Source: an uncultured Bacillaceae bacterium (GTDB taxonomy: Bacteria > Bacillota > Bacilli > Bacillales > Bacillaceae_L). Taken from it: a stretch of DNA of 64,000 nucleotides. Position 1 is the stretch's first letter, and each line of letters begins with the position of its first letter. Under the pieces are notes generated by a model that was not told where the DNA came from, ran no database searches, and saw only the letters and a list, made by a program, of their open reading frames with translations. This document shows, one piece after another, positions 1 through 8,282 of the stretch. The stretch spans positions 124,001 to 188,000 of the forward strand of contig CANMHG010000003.1 of NCBI GenBank assembly GCA_947497585.1, read 5' to 3'. The translations under genes were made by a program, and so were the position numbers.

Positions 1-523
1 TTTTATTGCATTAATTGTTATACTCGTATTTTCTCTGCACTTAGGCTGGTTCCCCGCGTCTGGAATGAGGGAAAACTATGATGCATTTGACTTATGGGAC
101 CGACTTTATCACTTAACATTACCAGCACTAACACTTGCATTCGGTTTAATTGCAACAAAAACTCGTTTTATGAGATCGAGTATGCTTGAGGTTATTAAAC
201 AGGACTTTATTAGAACAGCAAGAGCGAAAGGGTTAACGGAAAATAAAGTAATATTTAAACATGCTTTACGTAATTCACTTCTACCAATCATCACAATCCT
301 TGCATTACAATTACCGGCACTATTAGGTGGTGCATTGTTTATCGAGCAGCTGTTTGCATGGCCGGGACTAGGAAGGTTAACAATTAATGCGATTTTCATT
401 CGTGATTACCAAGTCATTATGGGAACGACAATGATTGTTTCTGTTATGGTAGTTGTTGCAAACCTAGTAGCAGATATTTTATATGCAATTGTAGATCCAA
501 GAATTCAATATGGTAAGAATTAG
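1..523 (+). CDS. Oligopeptide/dipeptide ABC transporter permease, OppB/DppB type (5' truncated by window edge)
   Basis: The reading frame is open from base 2, before any start codon, so only the C-terminal ~174 residues are present. The visible part starts in a membrane segment followed by HLGWFPASGM, a hallmark of OppB/DppB permeases. It contains the cytoplasmic EAA-type loop (RTARAKGLTENKVIFKHALRN) that contacts the ATPases and ends with two membrane segments and DPRIQYG. It would form the pore with the OppC-type protein encoded 23 bases downstream and take up peptides from an extracellular binding protein, whose gene must lie outside the window. Family is clear; substrate (oligo- or dipeptide) is not. 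Confidence 0.93.
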   Translation, partial: FIALIVILVFSLHLGWFPASGMRENYDAFDLWDRLYHLTLPALTLAFGLIATKTRFMRSSMLEVIKQDFIRTARAKGLTENKVIFKHALRNSLLPIITILALQLPALLGGALFIEQLFAWPGLGRLTINAIFIRDYQVIMGTTMIVSVMVVVANLVADILYAIVDPRIQYGKN

Positions 524-546
524 TCAAGTGAGGAGAGTGTATCAAC

Positions 547-1464
547 ATGAGTCTTCCAAACCTATCAACGAATAATGAGGTTCAAGATAATATACTTTTA
601 CAAGAAAAAGAGATGAAGATTGAAAGCAGGAGGGCTGTTATATGGAAGCGATATAAAAGAAATAAGCTTGCTGTAGCGGGTCTGATTGTTTTTGCAACGA
701 TTGTATTTATCGCCATTTTTGCACCATTACTGTCACCACATAAGCCAGATGTTTATGATATTTTAGATTCAAATTTAGCTCCAAGCTTAGAACACCCATT
801 TGGTACGGACAGCATGGGTGGAGATGTTATGACACGTGTGTTTTTTGGAGCACGAGTATCTCTAATGGTATCTATTCTTGCAATGATATGTACTGTAACA
901 ATTGGAATTATATATGGAGCTGTTTCAGGATTTTTTGGCGGTATTATTGACAATATCATGATGAGAATTGTAGATGCTATTCAATCTATTCCAACATTTT
1001 TCTTATTACTGATTGTTGCATCACTTATCGTACCATCTATTTGGACAACTGTTTTTGTACTTAGTGTAGTGGGATGGACAGGTATGGCGAGGATTGTTCG
1101 TGGAGAAATTCTTACACTAAAAAAACGCGATTATGTAGAGGCAGCGAAAGCAACTGGAGAGACGCATAGAAGTACAATCTTCTATCATATACTTCCTAAC
1201 GCAATTGCCCCTATTACTGTTATAGCAACACTGGATATTGCAAATAACATTTTGGCAGAAGCTTCTTTAAGCTTTTTAGGACTAGGGGTACAACAACCAA
1301 CACCAAGCTGGGGGAACATGCTGACATCTGCACAAGATCTGTCAATTATTCAATATTATCCATGGCAAGCTATTTTCCCAGGCCTATTCATTATCATTAC
1401 TGTATTAGCTGTTAACTTTATCGGAGATGGTCTTCGAGATGCATTAGACCCAAGACAGAAGTAG
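547..1464 (+). CDS. Oligopeptide/dipeptide ABC transporter permease, OppC/DppC type
   Basis: A 305-residue inner-membrane permease of normal length. It has a cytoplasmic N-terminus of about 40 residues, a first membrane helix near residues 43-62, the OppC_N periplasmic loop with HPFGTDSMGGDV, four to five further helices, and the EAA loop (RGEILTLKKRDYVEAAKA). It ends in GDGLRDALDPR, typical of OppC/DppC. A ribosome site (GAGGAG) lies just before the ATG. It sits between the OppB-type gene and two ATPase genes, so the operon order is B-C-D-F. It would pair with the OppB-type protein to form the translocation channel. Confidence 0.95.
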   Translation: MSLPNLSTNNEVQDNILLQEKEMKIESRRAVIWKRYKRNKLAVAGLIVFATIVFIAIFAPLLSPHKPDVYDILDSNLAPSLEHPFGTDSMGGDVMTRVFFGARVSLMVSILAMICTVTIGIIYGAVSGFFGGIIDNIMMRIVDAIQSIPTFFLLLIVASLIVPSIWTTVFVLSVVGWTGMARIVRGEILTLKKRDYVEAAKATGETHRSTIFYHILPNAIAPITVIATLDIANNILAEASLSFLGLGVQQPTPSWGNMLTSAQDLSIIQYYPWQAIFPGLFIIITVLAVNFIGDGLRDALDPRQK

Positions 1465-1476
1465 GGAGGTAAAAAT

Positions 1477-2478
1477 ATGACAACGACTGTAACAAAAAAA
1501 GAAACAATTGTATCTGTACAAAATTTAAAAACATATTTTTATACGGAAGACGGCGTTGTGCCAGCAATCGATGGTGTAAGCTTTGACGTAAGAGTTGGAG
1601 AAACACTTGCGATCGTAGGGGAATCAGGAAGTGGAAAAAGTGTTACTTCCCTTTCAATCATGCGTCTAATACCTTACCCTCCTGGAAAAATTATTGATGG
1701 AGATATTGTTTTCCATAATGAGAGCTTACTAGAAAAAACAGACAAAGAGATGAGAGAAATAAGAGGAAATAAAATCTCTATGATTTTCCAAGAGCCTATG
1801 ACATCTCTTAATCCTGTGTATAAAGTTGGAGATCAAATCTCAGAATCTATTATTTTACACCAAGGATTGTCAAAAAAAGAAGCACATGAATTAGCTATAA
1901 GTATGTTAAAGCTGGTAGGTATACCAGAAGCAGAACGTCGAGTAAATCAGTATCCACATGAATTAAGTGGAGGAATGAGACAACGTGTCATGATTGCAAT
2001 GGCATTAGCTTGTCACCCGGAACTATTAATTGCTGATGAACCAACAACAGCATTAGATGTAACAATTCAAAATCAAATCCTTCAATTGATGAAAGAACTT
2101 AAAGCAAAGATAAATACCTCCATTGTACTTATTACTCATGACTTAGGGGTAGTAGCAGAAATGGCTGATCGTGTAGTTGTTATGTATTCTGGACAGGTAG
2201 TTGAACAAGGTGATGTTTTTACTATATTTGAAAATCCAAAGCATCCTTATACAGAGGGACTACTGAAGTCTATGCCAGGTGCTACCAAGAGAGAAGGAAA
2301 GCTTTATACAATAGAAGGAACAGTTCCCAACCCTTTACACCTTCCACAAGGATGTCGCTTCGCTCCAAGATGTGAATATGCAAAAGACCTTTGCCGACAA
2401 GAAATGCCAGAACTTACTATACTTGGTGAAGATGAAGTTGTCCGATGCTGGAAGAATACAGATCGTTGGGAGGCGTAA
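1477..2478 (+). CDS. Oligopeptide/dipeptide ABC transporter ATP-binding protein, OppD/DppD type
   Basis: 333 residues. Walker A GESGSGKS, Q-loop FQEPMTSLNP, signature LSGGMRQR, Walker B LLIADEPTTALD and H-loop THD are all intact. The C-terminal oligo_HPY extension has four cysteines in a CRFAPRC...C...C pattern, typical of OppD/DppD and thought to bind an iron-sulfur cluster. A GGGAGG ribosome site precedes the ATG. It energises peptide uptake with the OppF-type protein encoded three bases downstream. Nothing looks degenerate. Confidence 0.95.
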   Translation: MTTTVTKKETIVSVQNLKTYFYTEDGVVPAIDGVSFDVRVGETLAIVGESGSGKSVTSLSIMRLIPYPPGKIIDGDIVFHNESLLEKTDKEMREIRGNKISMIFQEPMTSLNPVYKVGDQISESIILHQGLSKKEAHELAISMLKLVGIPEAERRVNQYPHELSGGMRQRVMIAMALACHPELLIADEPTTALDVTIQNQILQLMKELKAKINTSIVLITHDLGVVAEMADRVVVMYSGQVVEQGDVFTIFENPKHPYTEGLLKSMPGATKREGKLYTIEGTVPNPLHLPQGCRFAPRCEYAKDLCRQEMPELTILGEDEVVRCWKNTDRWEA

Positions 2479-2481
2479 TAA

Positions 2482-3504
2482 ATGATAACTGTAAGTGAAA
2501 AACAATTAGTAAAACAATATGAAAATTCACAAGAGATTCTTGTGAAAGTAAATGATATAAAAATGCATTTCCCAATTAAGGGAGGCCTTTTGGGCAGAAC
2601 GCAAGGTTATGTAAAAGCGGTGGATGGAGTTAGTTTTGACATAATAAAAGGTGAAACATTAGGATTAGTAGGAGAAAGTGGCTGTGGTAAATCAACAACA
2701 GGAAGAGTTCTACTTCGATTACTAGAGGCAACCAGTGGTGAGGTTGAGTTTGATGGTGAAAACCTTTTTACGTTGTCAGATAAAGAGCTACGTCAGAAAA
2801 GAAAAGACATGCAACTTATTTTTCAAGACCCATTTTCATCATTAAATCCTCGTTTAACTGTTGGTGATACTATTTCACGTGTATTACAGATACATGGAAT
2901 GGAGTCAAAGAAAGAAAGAGAAGATAGAGTTAAAGAATTGCTACAATTAGTAGGTTTAAATAGTTTCCATATGAGACGCTTTCCACATGAGTTTAGTGGT
3001 GGGCAACGTCAAAGGATCGGAATCGCAAGAGCTCTTGCATTAAATCCTAAACTTATTGTTTTAGATGAGCCTGTTTCTGCATTAGATGTTTCGATTCAAT
3101 CACAGGTTGTAAATTTGCTAGAAGAGCTTCAAGAGGAATTGGGACTAACGTATTTGTTTGTTTCTCATGGTCTTAATGTAGTACGTCATATAAGCAAGCG
3201 TGTGGGAGTAATGTATTTAGGTAAATTAGTGGAGGTAGGAACTACTGATGATTTATTTGAATCTCCAAAACATCCTTACACACAAGCCTTAATTTCTGCA
3301 AATCCAATTGCAAATCCAAGATTAAGAGATAAACCGAAGATTATTTTAGAAGGCGATGTGCCAAGTCCTATAAATCCTCCATCAGGTTGTGCGTTCCATA
3401 CAAGATGCCCATATGCAGAGCAAAAATGCAGAGAGGTAACTCCGGAATTTGTAGACTCTGGAAATGATGGTCAGTTTGTTGCTTGTCATTTTCCTTTGTC
3501 GTAA
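2482..3504 (+). CDS. Oligopeptide/dipeptide ABC transporter ATP-binding protein, OppF/DppF type
   Basis: 340 residues, second ATPase of the importer. Walker [11 protein letters not shown]-loop [11 protein letters not shown], signature FSGGQRQR, Walker [13 protein letters not shown] and the switch loop SHG are seen. The H-loop is SHGLNVVRH where most family members have SHD. The C-terminus has the oligo_HPY cysteines ([14 protein letters not shown]). It starts three bases after the OppD-type stop, so translation is probably coupled. A peptide importer of this type is the usual route by which Gram-positive signalling peptides re-enter the cell, which matters for the peptide system at 41-42.4 kb. 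Confidence 0.95.
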   Translation: MITVSEKQLVKQYENSQEILVKVNDIKMHFPIKGGLLGRTQGYVKAVDGVSFDIIKGETLGLVGESGCGKSTTGRVLLRLLEATSGEVEFDGENLFTLSDKELRQKRKDMQLIFQDPFSSLNPRLTVGDTISRVLQIHGMESKKEREDRVKELLQLVGLNSFHMRRFPHEFSGGQRQRIGIARALALNPKLIVLDEPVSALDVSIQSQVVNLLEELQEELGLTYLFVSHGLNVVRHISKRVGVMYLGKLVEVGTTDDLFESPKHPYTQALISANPIANPRLRDKPKIILEGDVPSPINPPSGCAFHTRCPYAEQKCREVTPEFVDSGNDGQFVACHFPLS

Positions 3505-3576
3505 AAAAATGTTTAATTTATTTAATAATATTTGGTAATATAATACTAGGCAAATAGTGGTGTTGGAGGAATCTTT

Positions 3577-4299
3577 TTGGAAAAGAAACTATTGATTATG
3601 GAACAAGATTGCCAAGTAAGTATTCACTTAGAACAATTTTTCGATTCTTTTTTTAGCGTGAGCAGTTTTAATAACGGCTTACAAGGCCTTGTAAAAACAA
3701 TAGAATTAAAACCTGAAGTTATCATTCTCGACAACTCTCTATTAAATATAGATAGCCTTGATTTATGTCGTCAAATAAGACAAAGTGTTAATGCTATCAT
3801 TATGGTTATTGGGAAAACGATAACGGAAGAAAGAATTATAGAGTATTATGAAGCTGGTGCTGATGATGTTATCGTATTTCCGATTAATTATAAAATCTTA
3901 TTATATAAAATAAAATCTAAATTAAGCCGGTCTCATTTAACTCAACCTAAAGAAGAGCAAGTCGATAATATTATAAAGTATGGAAATTTCACTCTGAATA
4001 GAAATACCTATAAGACTTATTACAATAAAGTGGAATATGCTTTTACGAAAAAAGAGTTTTCTATATTATGGACATTAGTAAAACATCAAGATGAAATTGT
4101 CACAAGAGCTGAGCTTTTAAAGGTAGTTTGGAGTTATGATCATTTTGATGATGATAGAATGATTGACACACATCTTAATAGAATGCGAAAGAAACTAAAG
4201 CAGTATAATATTAATTTAACGATAAAAACTGTTTGGGGAATTGGATATAAGTTGCAAATTGGAGAACCTGTGGTCGAAGAAGTCGTTTCTCTTCCTTAG
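3577..4299 (+). CDS. OmpR/PhoB-family response regulator with degenerate receiver (orphan)
   Basis: 240 residues. The start is TTG, placed six bases after a GGAGGA ribosome site. Residues 1-115 are a receiver domain and about 135-230 an intact winged-helix DNA-binding domain ending in the usual WGIGYKL. The probable phospho-acceptor D52 (IILDNS) is present, but the conserved acidic pair reads EQ at residues 9-10, the switch Thr/Ser position reads I in MVIGK, and the conserved Lys of the KPF motif is replaced (DDVIVFPIN). Such receivers often work without phosphorylation. No histidine kinase gene is adjacent. Target genes are unknown; the preceding peptide importer is one possibility only by position. 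Confidence 0.9.
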   Translation: MEKKLLIMEQDCQVSIHLEQFFDSFFSVSSFNNGLQGLVKTIELKPEVIILDNSLLNIDSLDLCRQIRQSVNAIIMVIGKTITEERIIEYYEAGADDVIVFPINYKILLYKIKSKLSRSHLTQPKEEQVDNIIKYGNFTLNRNTYKTYYNKVEYAFTKKEFSILWTLVKHQDEIVTRAELLKVVWSYDHFDDDRMIDTHLNRMRKKLKQYNINLTIKTVWGIGYKLQIGEPVVEEVVSLP

Positions 4300-4319
4300 C
4301 GAAACTAAATAAAAAACTA

Positions 4320-4350
4320 AGAGCCTGCGATTTTGCAGGCTCTATTACTT
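4320..4350 (+). terminator. Intrinsic terminator after the response regulator gene
   Basis: A perfect 9-bp stem (AGAGCCTGC / GCAGGCTCT) with a six-base loop, followed by a T-containing stretch. It lies about 20 bases after the stop codon. Confidence 0.75.
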
Positions 4351-4359
4351 TCTGTGCTT

Positions 4360-4394
4360 GGGGCCTGACCCCCAGTGCGGTAACGCGTTAACGT
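4360..4394. repeat. Half copy of the dispersed GGGGCCTGACCCCC palindromic repeat
   Basis: It carries the left arm (GGGGCCTGACCCCC) and the central GTTAACGCGTTAAC-like core found in the four complete copies at 27273, 29485, 36484 and 39255. The right arm (GGGGGTCAGGCCCC) is missing and is replaced by what looks like the promoter of the PHP gene. Confidence 0.75.
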
Positions 4395-4416
4395 GTAGTG
4401 AGATTTGTGGTATACT
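4388..4416 (+). promoter_or_regulatory. Candidate sigma-A promoter for the PHP gene
   Basis: TTAACG, a 17-base spacer and TATACT. The -35 hexamer is inside the core of the half repeat, so the repeat may have donated part of the promoter. A short inverted repeat (ACTTCC / GGAAGT) downstream overlaps the ribosome site. Confidence 0.4.
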
Positions 4417-4474
4417 TACTAGTATCTTATTATCGCTTATGAGGACTTCCGAGCCTCTAGAGAGGAAGTTTACA

Positions 4475-5281
4475 ATGTTTGATTATCATGTTCATACAAG
4501 TTTCTCTGCAGATTCAAAGATGCTAATGAAGGTGGCGTGTGAAACGGCAATAAAGAACGGTGTGAAAGAAATTGCCTTTACTGAGCATATGGATTATTTC
4601 TATCCTAATTGCGATCTAACTTTCGAGTTTGACTATCAAGAGTATGCTAGTCAAGTAGACGCAATGAGGTCTCAATTTGGTGACCAATTAACTATTCTTA
4701 AAGCTGTTGAGATGGGACTACATCCATCTACTTTTGAACGAAGCAATCAGTTTATCTCGAATAACTATTTTGATTTTGTAATTGGCTCTGCACATATCGT
4801 TGATGATCTCGACCTTCATAATGGAGATTATTTTGAAGGTAAGTCATTAGAAAATTCACTAGAAATTTATTTTAAGACTATTAATGAATATGTGAGGAAA
4901 TATGAAAACTTTGATGTATTAGGACACCTTACACTGATTAAACGTTATTTGCATTTTGTTAAATCGGACTGGAACAGTGTTAAATGGGAAAAGTACTTTG
5001 ATATACTAGAGGATACATTTAAAACGTTAGTGCAATCTAATCGAGGGATTGAAGTTAATATGTCCGGCTACCGTTACCGTATTGATTGTTCACTACCTAA
5101 TCTTCCATTTGTTAAGTTATATAAGGATGTTGGGGGAGAAATTATCACTGTTGGAACAGATGCACATACGAAACACTTCGTAGGTAAGCAGCTAGAGGAA
5201 GGATATGCTTTACTACGAGAAGCTGGCTTCAACTATGTAACAACTTATAGAGAAAGAAAACCGAGATTTATTTTATTATAG
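4475..5281 (+). CDS. PHP-domain phosphoesterase, histidinol-phosphatase (HisJ/HisK) type
   Basis: 268 residues from the ATG at 4475, which follows a GAGGAAG ribosome site; the longer upstream frame runs through the repeat and is not a believable N-terminus. Metal-binding motifs of the PHP superfamily are visible: DYHVHTSFS at the N-terminus, FTEHMD, an E in KAVEMGLHP, IGSAH, VLGHLTL, and GTDAHTKHFVG at the C-terminus. The family dephosphorylates L-histidinol phosphate in histidine biosynthesis, but no other his gene is near, so another small phosphate ester is possible. Cytoplasmic. It stands alone between two regulatory units. Confidence 0.85.
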   Translation: MFDYHVHTSFSADSKMLMKVACETAIKNGVKEIAFTEHMDYFYPNCDLTFEFDYQEYASQVDAMRSQFGDQLTILKAVEMGLHPSTFERSNQFISNNYFDFVIGSAHIVDDLDLHNGDYFEGKSLENSLEIYFKTINEYVRKYENFDVLGHLTLIKRYLHFVKSDWNSVKWEKYFDILEDTFKTLVQSNRGIEVNMSGYRYRIDCSLPNLPFVKLYKDVGGEIITVGTDAHTKHFVGKQLEEGYALLREAGFNYVTTYRERKPRFILL

Positions 5282-5401
5282 TGAAAAATGTTCATTGTGT
5301 TTAACACAAAAACAATACTCTTGACCTAGTACATGAACTAAAGTCATATAGATAAATTAACTAGTTAAATAGGGCTACATCAACTCTGGTAGTTTAGACC
5401 C

Positions 5402-5431
5402 TTTAACAAGGAATAATAGTTACTATATACT
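5402..5431 (+). promoter_or_regulatory. Candidate promoter of the first c-di-GMP riboswitch transcript
   Basis: TTTAAC, an 18-base spacer and TATACT lie about 20 bases upstream of the aptamer. The -35 match is moderate. Confidence 0.4.
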
Positions 5432-5452
5432 TAATTTATCAAACGTAAATCG

Positions 5453-5540
5453 TACGAAAAGGCAAAGCCATTGAAAAGTGGTGACGCAAAACTACAGGGG
5501 CTAAGATTAACTATAATTATGCCAGCCAGTTTCCGAAAGC
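5453..5540 (+). promoter_or_regulatory. Cyclic di-GMP-I (GEMM-I) riboswitch aptamer
   Basis: The conserved blocks of the GEMM-I aptamer appear in order: AAAAGGCAAAGCCATTGAAAA, then GTGGTGACGCAAA with the GACGCAAA element, CTACAGGGGCTAAG, and the second helix ATGCCAGCCAG with the GNRA-receptor pairing. It matches the second copy at 29636 closely. It precedes a hairpin that can cover the ribosome site of the small gene at 5582. Class assignment is from the known consensus. Confidence 0.88.
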
Positions 5541-5542
5541 GA

Positions 5543-5574
5543 CTCCGTCGATTTATGGTCTATTATCGAGGGGG
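5543..5574 (+). promoter_or_regulatory. Hairpin that sequesters the ribosome site (riboswitch expression platform)
   Basis: CTCC-G-TCGAT at 5543-5552 can pair with ATCGA-G-GGGG at 5565-5574 (nine pairs around one G/G mismatch, one of them T/G). The GAGGGGG Shine-Dalgarno sequence lies in the right arm. No terminator hairpin is seen between aptamer and gene, so translational control is the simplest reading. Confidence 0.5.
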
Positions 5575-5581
5575 AATCTAT

Positions 5582-5746
5582 GTGGTTCGAGTAATCTATA
5601 AAGTAAAATATCTATGGCATTATACTCAATGGAAACAGAATCAAGTACTTAGTAGTGACTGTTTGAATGAGAGTGTAAAGCATCTGCTTCAGTCAAAAGC
5701 ATCCTATCATGAAAGAGTAGCAATTAACTATATGATGAAAATATAA
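5582..5746 (+). CDS. Small basic protein of unknown function under c-di-GMP riboswitch control
   Basis: 54 residues from a GTG start, seven bases after a GAGGGGG ribosome site. The longer frame from 5471 would begin inside the aptamer and an ATG at 5555 has no ribosome site. The product is rich in Tyr, Lys and Trp in its first half (MVRVIYKVKYLWHYTQWK) and probably helical in the second. It has no signal peptide or membrane segment I trust. I do not recognise the family. It ends two bases from a strong terminator, so the riboswitch controls this gene alone. Confidence 0.6.
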   Translation: MVRVIYKVKYLWHYTQWKQNQVLSSDCLNESVKHLLQSKASYHERVAINYMMKI

Positions 5747-5775
5747 AAGATGAAGATTAAATCTTCATCTTTTTT
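5745..5775. terminator. Bidirectional terminator between convergent genes
   Basis: A stem of about 13 bp (AAAGATGAAGATT / AATCTTCATCTTT) with T runs on both strands. It serves the small c-di-GMP-controlled gene and the XRE gene on the other strand. Confidence 0.85.
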
Positions 5776-5790
5776 AAATGGGCTTTACTC

Positions 5791-6129
5791 TTATCTAAAC
5801 AACTTAGAGAACATATTCTTTATTGAGTTCCCCTTTTTAAAATAAATTTCGTCTCGAACTTTATCATTGATCGCATTCCAAAGCATGATTTCCATCTCTG
5901 AAAGTTGTCTGGATTCTTCCTCTTTTATAAAAGCGGCAAAGTAATCTAGTGGAACACCATAAAATCTAGAGATATCAGCCATAATTTCAAATGATACCGA
6001 TTTACGTACACCTTTTTCTAGCATGCTTAAATATTGAAGAGTAATTCCTGTTCCCTTAGCTACATCTTCAAGCCTTAAATCCCGTTCCATCCTTAATCTT
6101 CGTAACTCTTGACCTAATGGAGTAGACAT
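5791..6129 (-). CDS. XRE-family helix-turn-helix regulator
   Basis: 112 residues from the ATG at 6129, eight bases after an AAAGGA ribosome site; an upstream in-frame ATG at 6201 would overlap the intergenic region and lacks a ribosome site. Residues 5-65 form a typical HTH_3 domain (LRRLRMERDLRLEDVAKGTG). The remainder is a helical tail with no known domain. It lies 78 bases downstream of a membrane metalloprotease gene on the same strand. Pairs of XRE repressor and metalloprotease are known from ImmR/ImmA of ICEBs1, where the protease cleaves the repressor; that relation is an inference here. Confidence 0.85.
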   Translation of the reverse strand: MSTPLGQELRRLRMERDLRLEDVAKGTGITLQYLSMLEKGVRKSVSFEIMADISRFYGVPLDYFAAFIKEEESRQLSEMEIMLWNAINDKVRDEIYFKKGNSIKNMFSKLFR

Positions 6130-6207
6130 GCAAATCGTCCTTTCTATACCTTTAATTAATACTTTTGGCTTGGCATTTGATAATTTACTAAAAGAATGCA
6201 ATTCCTG

Positions 6208-7140
6208 CTACGTCTTTTTTATCGTAATGATGTAGTACCAGCTAATGATAGCTTCAAAAAGAGTGATGAGCATCTCCTCAACTTTTCTTGGAAGATGATA
6301 TTGTTTTCGTAAATGGAAATGAAGTAATTCATGTATGATGGTCTGAAGTTGTTCAGGATAATCAAGATTTTCATTAATAAAAATAATCTGTTTTTTAGAG
6401 TGATACATCCCCTTGATTTCCTTTAGGTCCATAAATAGAATTTGAATGTTGTATTTATTTGAAAGCTTTTTGACAAACTTTGAAATATGCGAGTACTCAA
6501 TTGACATAAATTTCTTATGGAAAAATCCTATAAAAGTATAATAAGAAAGGAATAGAAGGAGTATGAGATTAACATTAATATCCGTAAAGAAAGCCAGAAT
6601 CGGAAAAATAATTACTAACTCAAAGACCATTGGTGCAAATTGATCTAAAAATAGTTTAGTCGAAATATACCCAGTTTCAAGAAAAACATATACATATTTA
6701 AGTAGTAAACTTAAGCCTAACATAAGTAATAGTGTCACATATCTGGTCGCATAAGACTGTTGATCTAGATGAACATTATAGAATTCATTGCAAATAACGA
6801 TGATGATAATATAGATTGATAGCATCGATATCATCGTTTGTACACTACCTCTTTTTTTAAAGAAAAGTGTATAGACAAAATCAAACGTAAGATAGATTAT
6901 TCCGTATACAATTGAGAATTCATCAAAAATGATCAATGATAAAATTACGTGAAAAAAGGAATAACCAAATCCAGAAAATACTTTACGATTAATCTGATCA
7001 AAAATAACCATAATACATAGAAATAAAATGATATTCCACTGCAAATTCCACTTCTCTGGAGGGGTAATATATAAATATGTTAAAATAATTGCAGGGACTA
7101 GAAAAAGTAGATATAAATAGTTATGTCTTAACTGAATCAT
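6208..7140 (-). CDS. Multi-pass membrane protein with C-terminal zinc metallopeptidase motif
   Basis: 310 residues. The first ~220 contain about seven hydrophobic segments with short loops. The soluble C-terminal part (about 225-310) carries IIHELLHFHLRKQ, a classical HExxH zinc motif, followed by a conserved-looking EEMLITLFEAI where a third ligand Glu could lie. It resembles ImmA/IrrE-like (M78) peptidases placed behind a membrane sensor region. Just upstream of and co-directional with an XRE regulator gene, which may be its substrate. The start ATG is supported only weakly by a ribosome site. No exact family is recognised. Confidence 0.7.
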   Translation of the reverse strand: MIQLRHNYLYLLFLVPAIILTYLYITPPEKWNLQWNIILFLCIMVIFDQINRKVFSGFGYSFFHVILSLIIFDEFSIVYGIIYLTFDFVYTLFFKKRGSVQTMISMLSIYIIIIVICNEFYNVHLDQQSYATRYVTLLLMLGLSLLLKYVYVFLETGYISTKLFLDQFAPMVFELVIIFPILAFFTDINVNLILLLFLSYYTFIGFFHKKFMSIEYSHISKFVKKLSNKYNIQILFMDLKEIKGMYHSKKQIIFINENLDYPEQLQTIIHELLHFHLRKQYHLPRKVEEMLITLFEAIISWYYIITIKKT

Positions 7141-7242
7141 AGTACCTTATCCTGTTTTATTGAAAACTCCCCCTATCTATACCTCTTATAATACTGCAGA
7201 AACTAAATTTTGAATATTACTTTTATAGAAGGTGTGAAATAA

Positions 7243-8151
7243 ATGAATTATCGAGTTTTACTTTATTATAAATATGTACAAATTGAAGACCCAGAAAGCT
7301 TTATGGTCGAGCATAAGGCGATGTGTGATGAAATAGGCCTAATGGGGCGCATTCTCGTTGCTCATGAGGGAATTAATGGTACCGTTTCTGGAACAGTTGA
7401 GCAAACGAATCAATATATAGAAGCAATGCGTAAAGACCAACGCTTCTCTGATATGATTTTTAAAATAGAAGAATCTGAAGGTCATGCGTTCCGAAAAATG
7501 AAGGTAAAGGTAAAACCTGAGATTGTTCACCTAAGCCTAGAAGATGATGTAAACCCTAATCAAACCACAGGAAAACATCTCTCTCCAAAGGAGTTTTACG
7601 AAGCACTCCAAGATGAGGATGTTGTTATTCTAGATGCTCGAAATACGTATGAATATGATCTCGGACACTTCCGAAATGCCATTAGACCAGATATCGAGAC
7701 ATTCCGTGAACTTCCAGATTGGATTCGCAAAAACTTCAGCCAATACAAAGATAAGAAGGTTTTAACCTACTGTACTGGCGGTATCCGTTGTGAGAAGTTT
7801 TCAGGATTTTTAGTGAATGAAGGCTTTAAGGATGTATCTCAGCTTGAAGGTGGAATTATCTCTTATGGCTATGATCCAGAAGTGAAAGGTCGTCTATGGG
7901 ATGGGAAAATGTATGTGTTTGATGACCGCATCTCTGTTCCGGTGAATCGCACAGAAGAAGCAACTGTAGTAGGAAAATGCTATTACTGTGACCACGCTGA
8001 AGAAAGAGTCGTAAAATGTGGAAACCCTGAATGTAACAAACATATCATCATGTGTGAAGAATGTGAGCATGAGCACTACCGTTCATGCAGTACTGAATGC
8101 AAAGAGCATGATTGGAACCGTTATGTGAAGGAACACTCATTAAATAGCTAA
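7243..8151 (+). CDS. trhO: tRNA uridine(34) hydroxylase TrhO (rhodanese-related, UPF0176)
   Basis: 302 residues, cytoplasmic. The N-terminal ~95 residues are the UPF0176 domain, followed by a rhodanese domain with the active-site loop [11 protein letters not shown] and the motif [17 protein letters not shown]. The C-terminus is a Cys/His-rich domain (CYYCDHAEE...CGNPEC...CEEC...C...C) likely to bind zinc. The family makes 5-hydroxyuridine at the wobble position of some tRNAs. A GAAGGTG ribosome site precedes the ATG. It is a single gene with its own terminator, on the opposite strand to the metalloprotease. Confidence 0.92.
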   Translation: MNYRVLLYYKYVQIEDPESFMVEHKAMCDEIGLMGRILVAHEGINGTVSGTVEQTNQYIEAMRKDQRFSDMIFKIEESEGHAFRKMKVKVKPEIVHLSLEDDVNPNQTTGKHLSPKEFYEALQDEDVVILDARNTYEYDLGHFRNAIRPDIETFRELPDWIRKNFSQYKDKKVLTYCTGGIRCEKFSGFLVNEGFKDVSQLEGGIISYGYDPEVKGRLWDGKMYVFDDRISVPVNRTEEATVVGKCYYCDHAEERVVKCGNPECNKHIIMCEECEHEHYRSCSTECKEHDWNRYVKEHSLNS

Positions 8152-8159
8152 GCAAAACG

Positions 8160-8196
8160 AAACGTTAGAGCTAAAAAGCCCTAACGTTTTTTCTTT
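8160..8196 (+). terminator. Intrinsic terminator after trhO
   Basis: AACGTTAG / CTAACGTT stem with the loop AGCTAAAAAGCC, followed by a T-rich run. Confidence 0.85.
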
Positions 8197-8282
8197 TTCC
8201 CTCGATTATCCTCATTATAAATAATAATCCCGTTTTTCCTAAATACTAAGAAAGGAAATCACTTCGAGGGGAGCATTCTAAC

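Noticed and set aside
1..64. Treating 65 as the start of the OppB-type gene
   Set aside because: The frame is open to the window edge and the residues before 65 (HLGWFPASG) are conserved in the family; the gene is cut by the window.
4358..4474. N-terminal extension of the PHP protein (MGPDPQCGNALT...)
   Set aside because: It is the translation of the palindromic repeat and promoter region; the ATG at 4475 has the ribosome site and begins the conserved PHP motif.
5471..5581. Longer start for the small c-di-GMP-controlled gene
   Set aside because: It would start inside the riboswitch aptamer and has no ribosome site.
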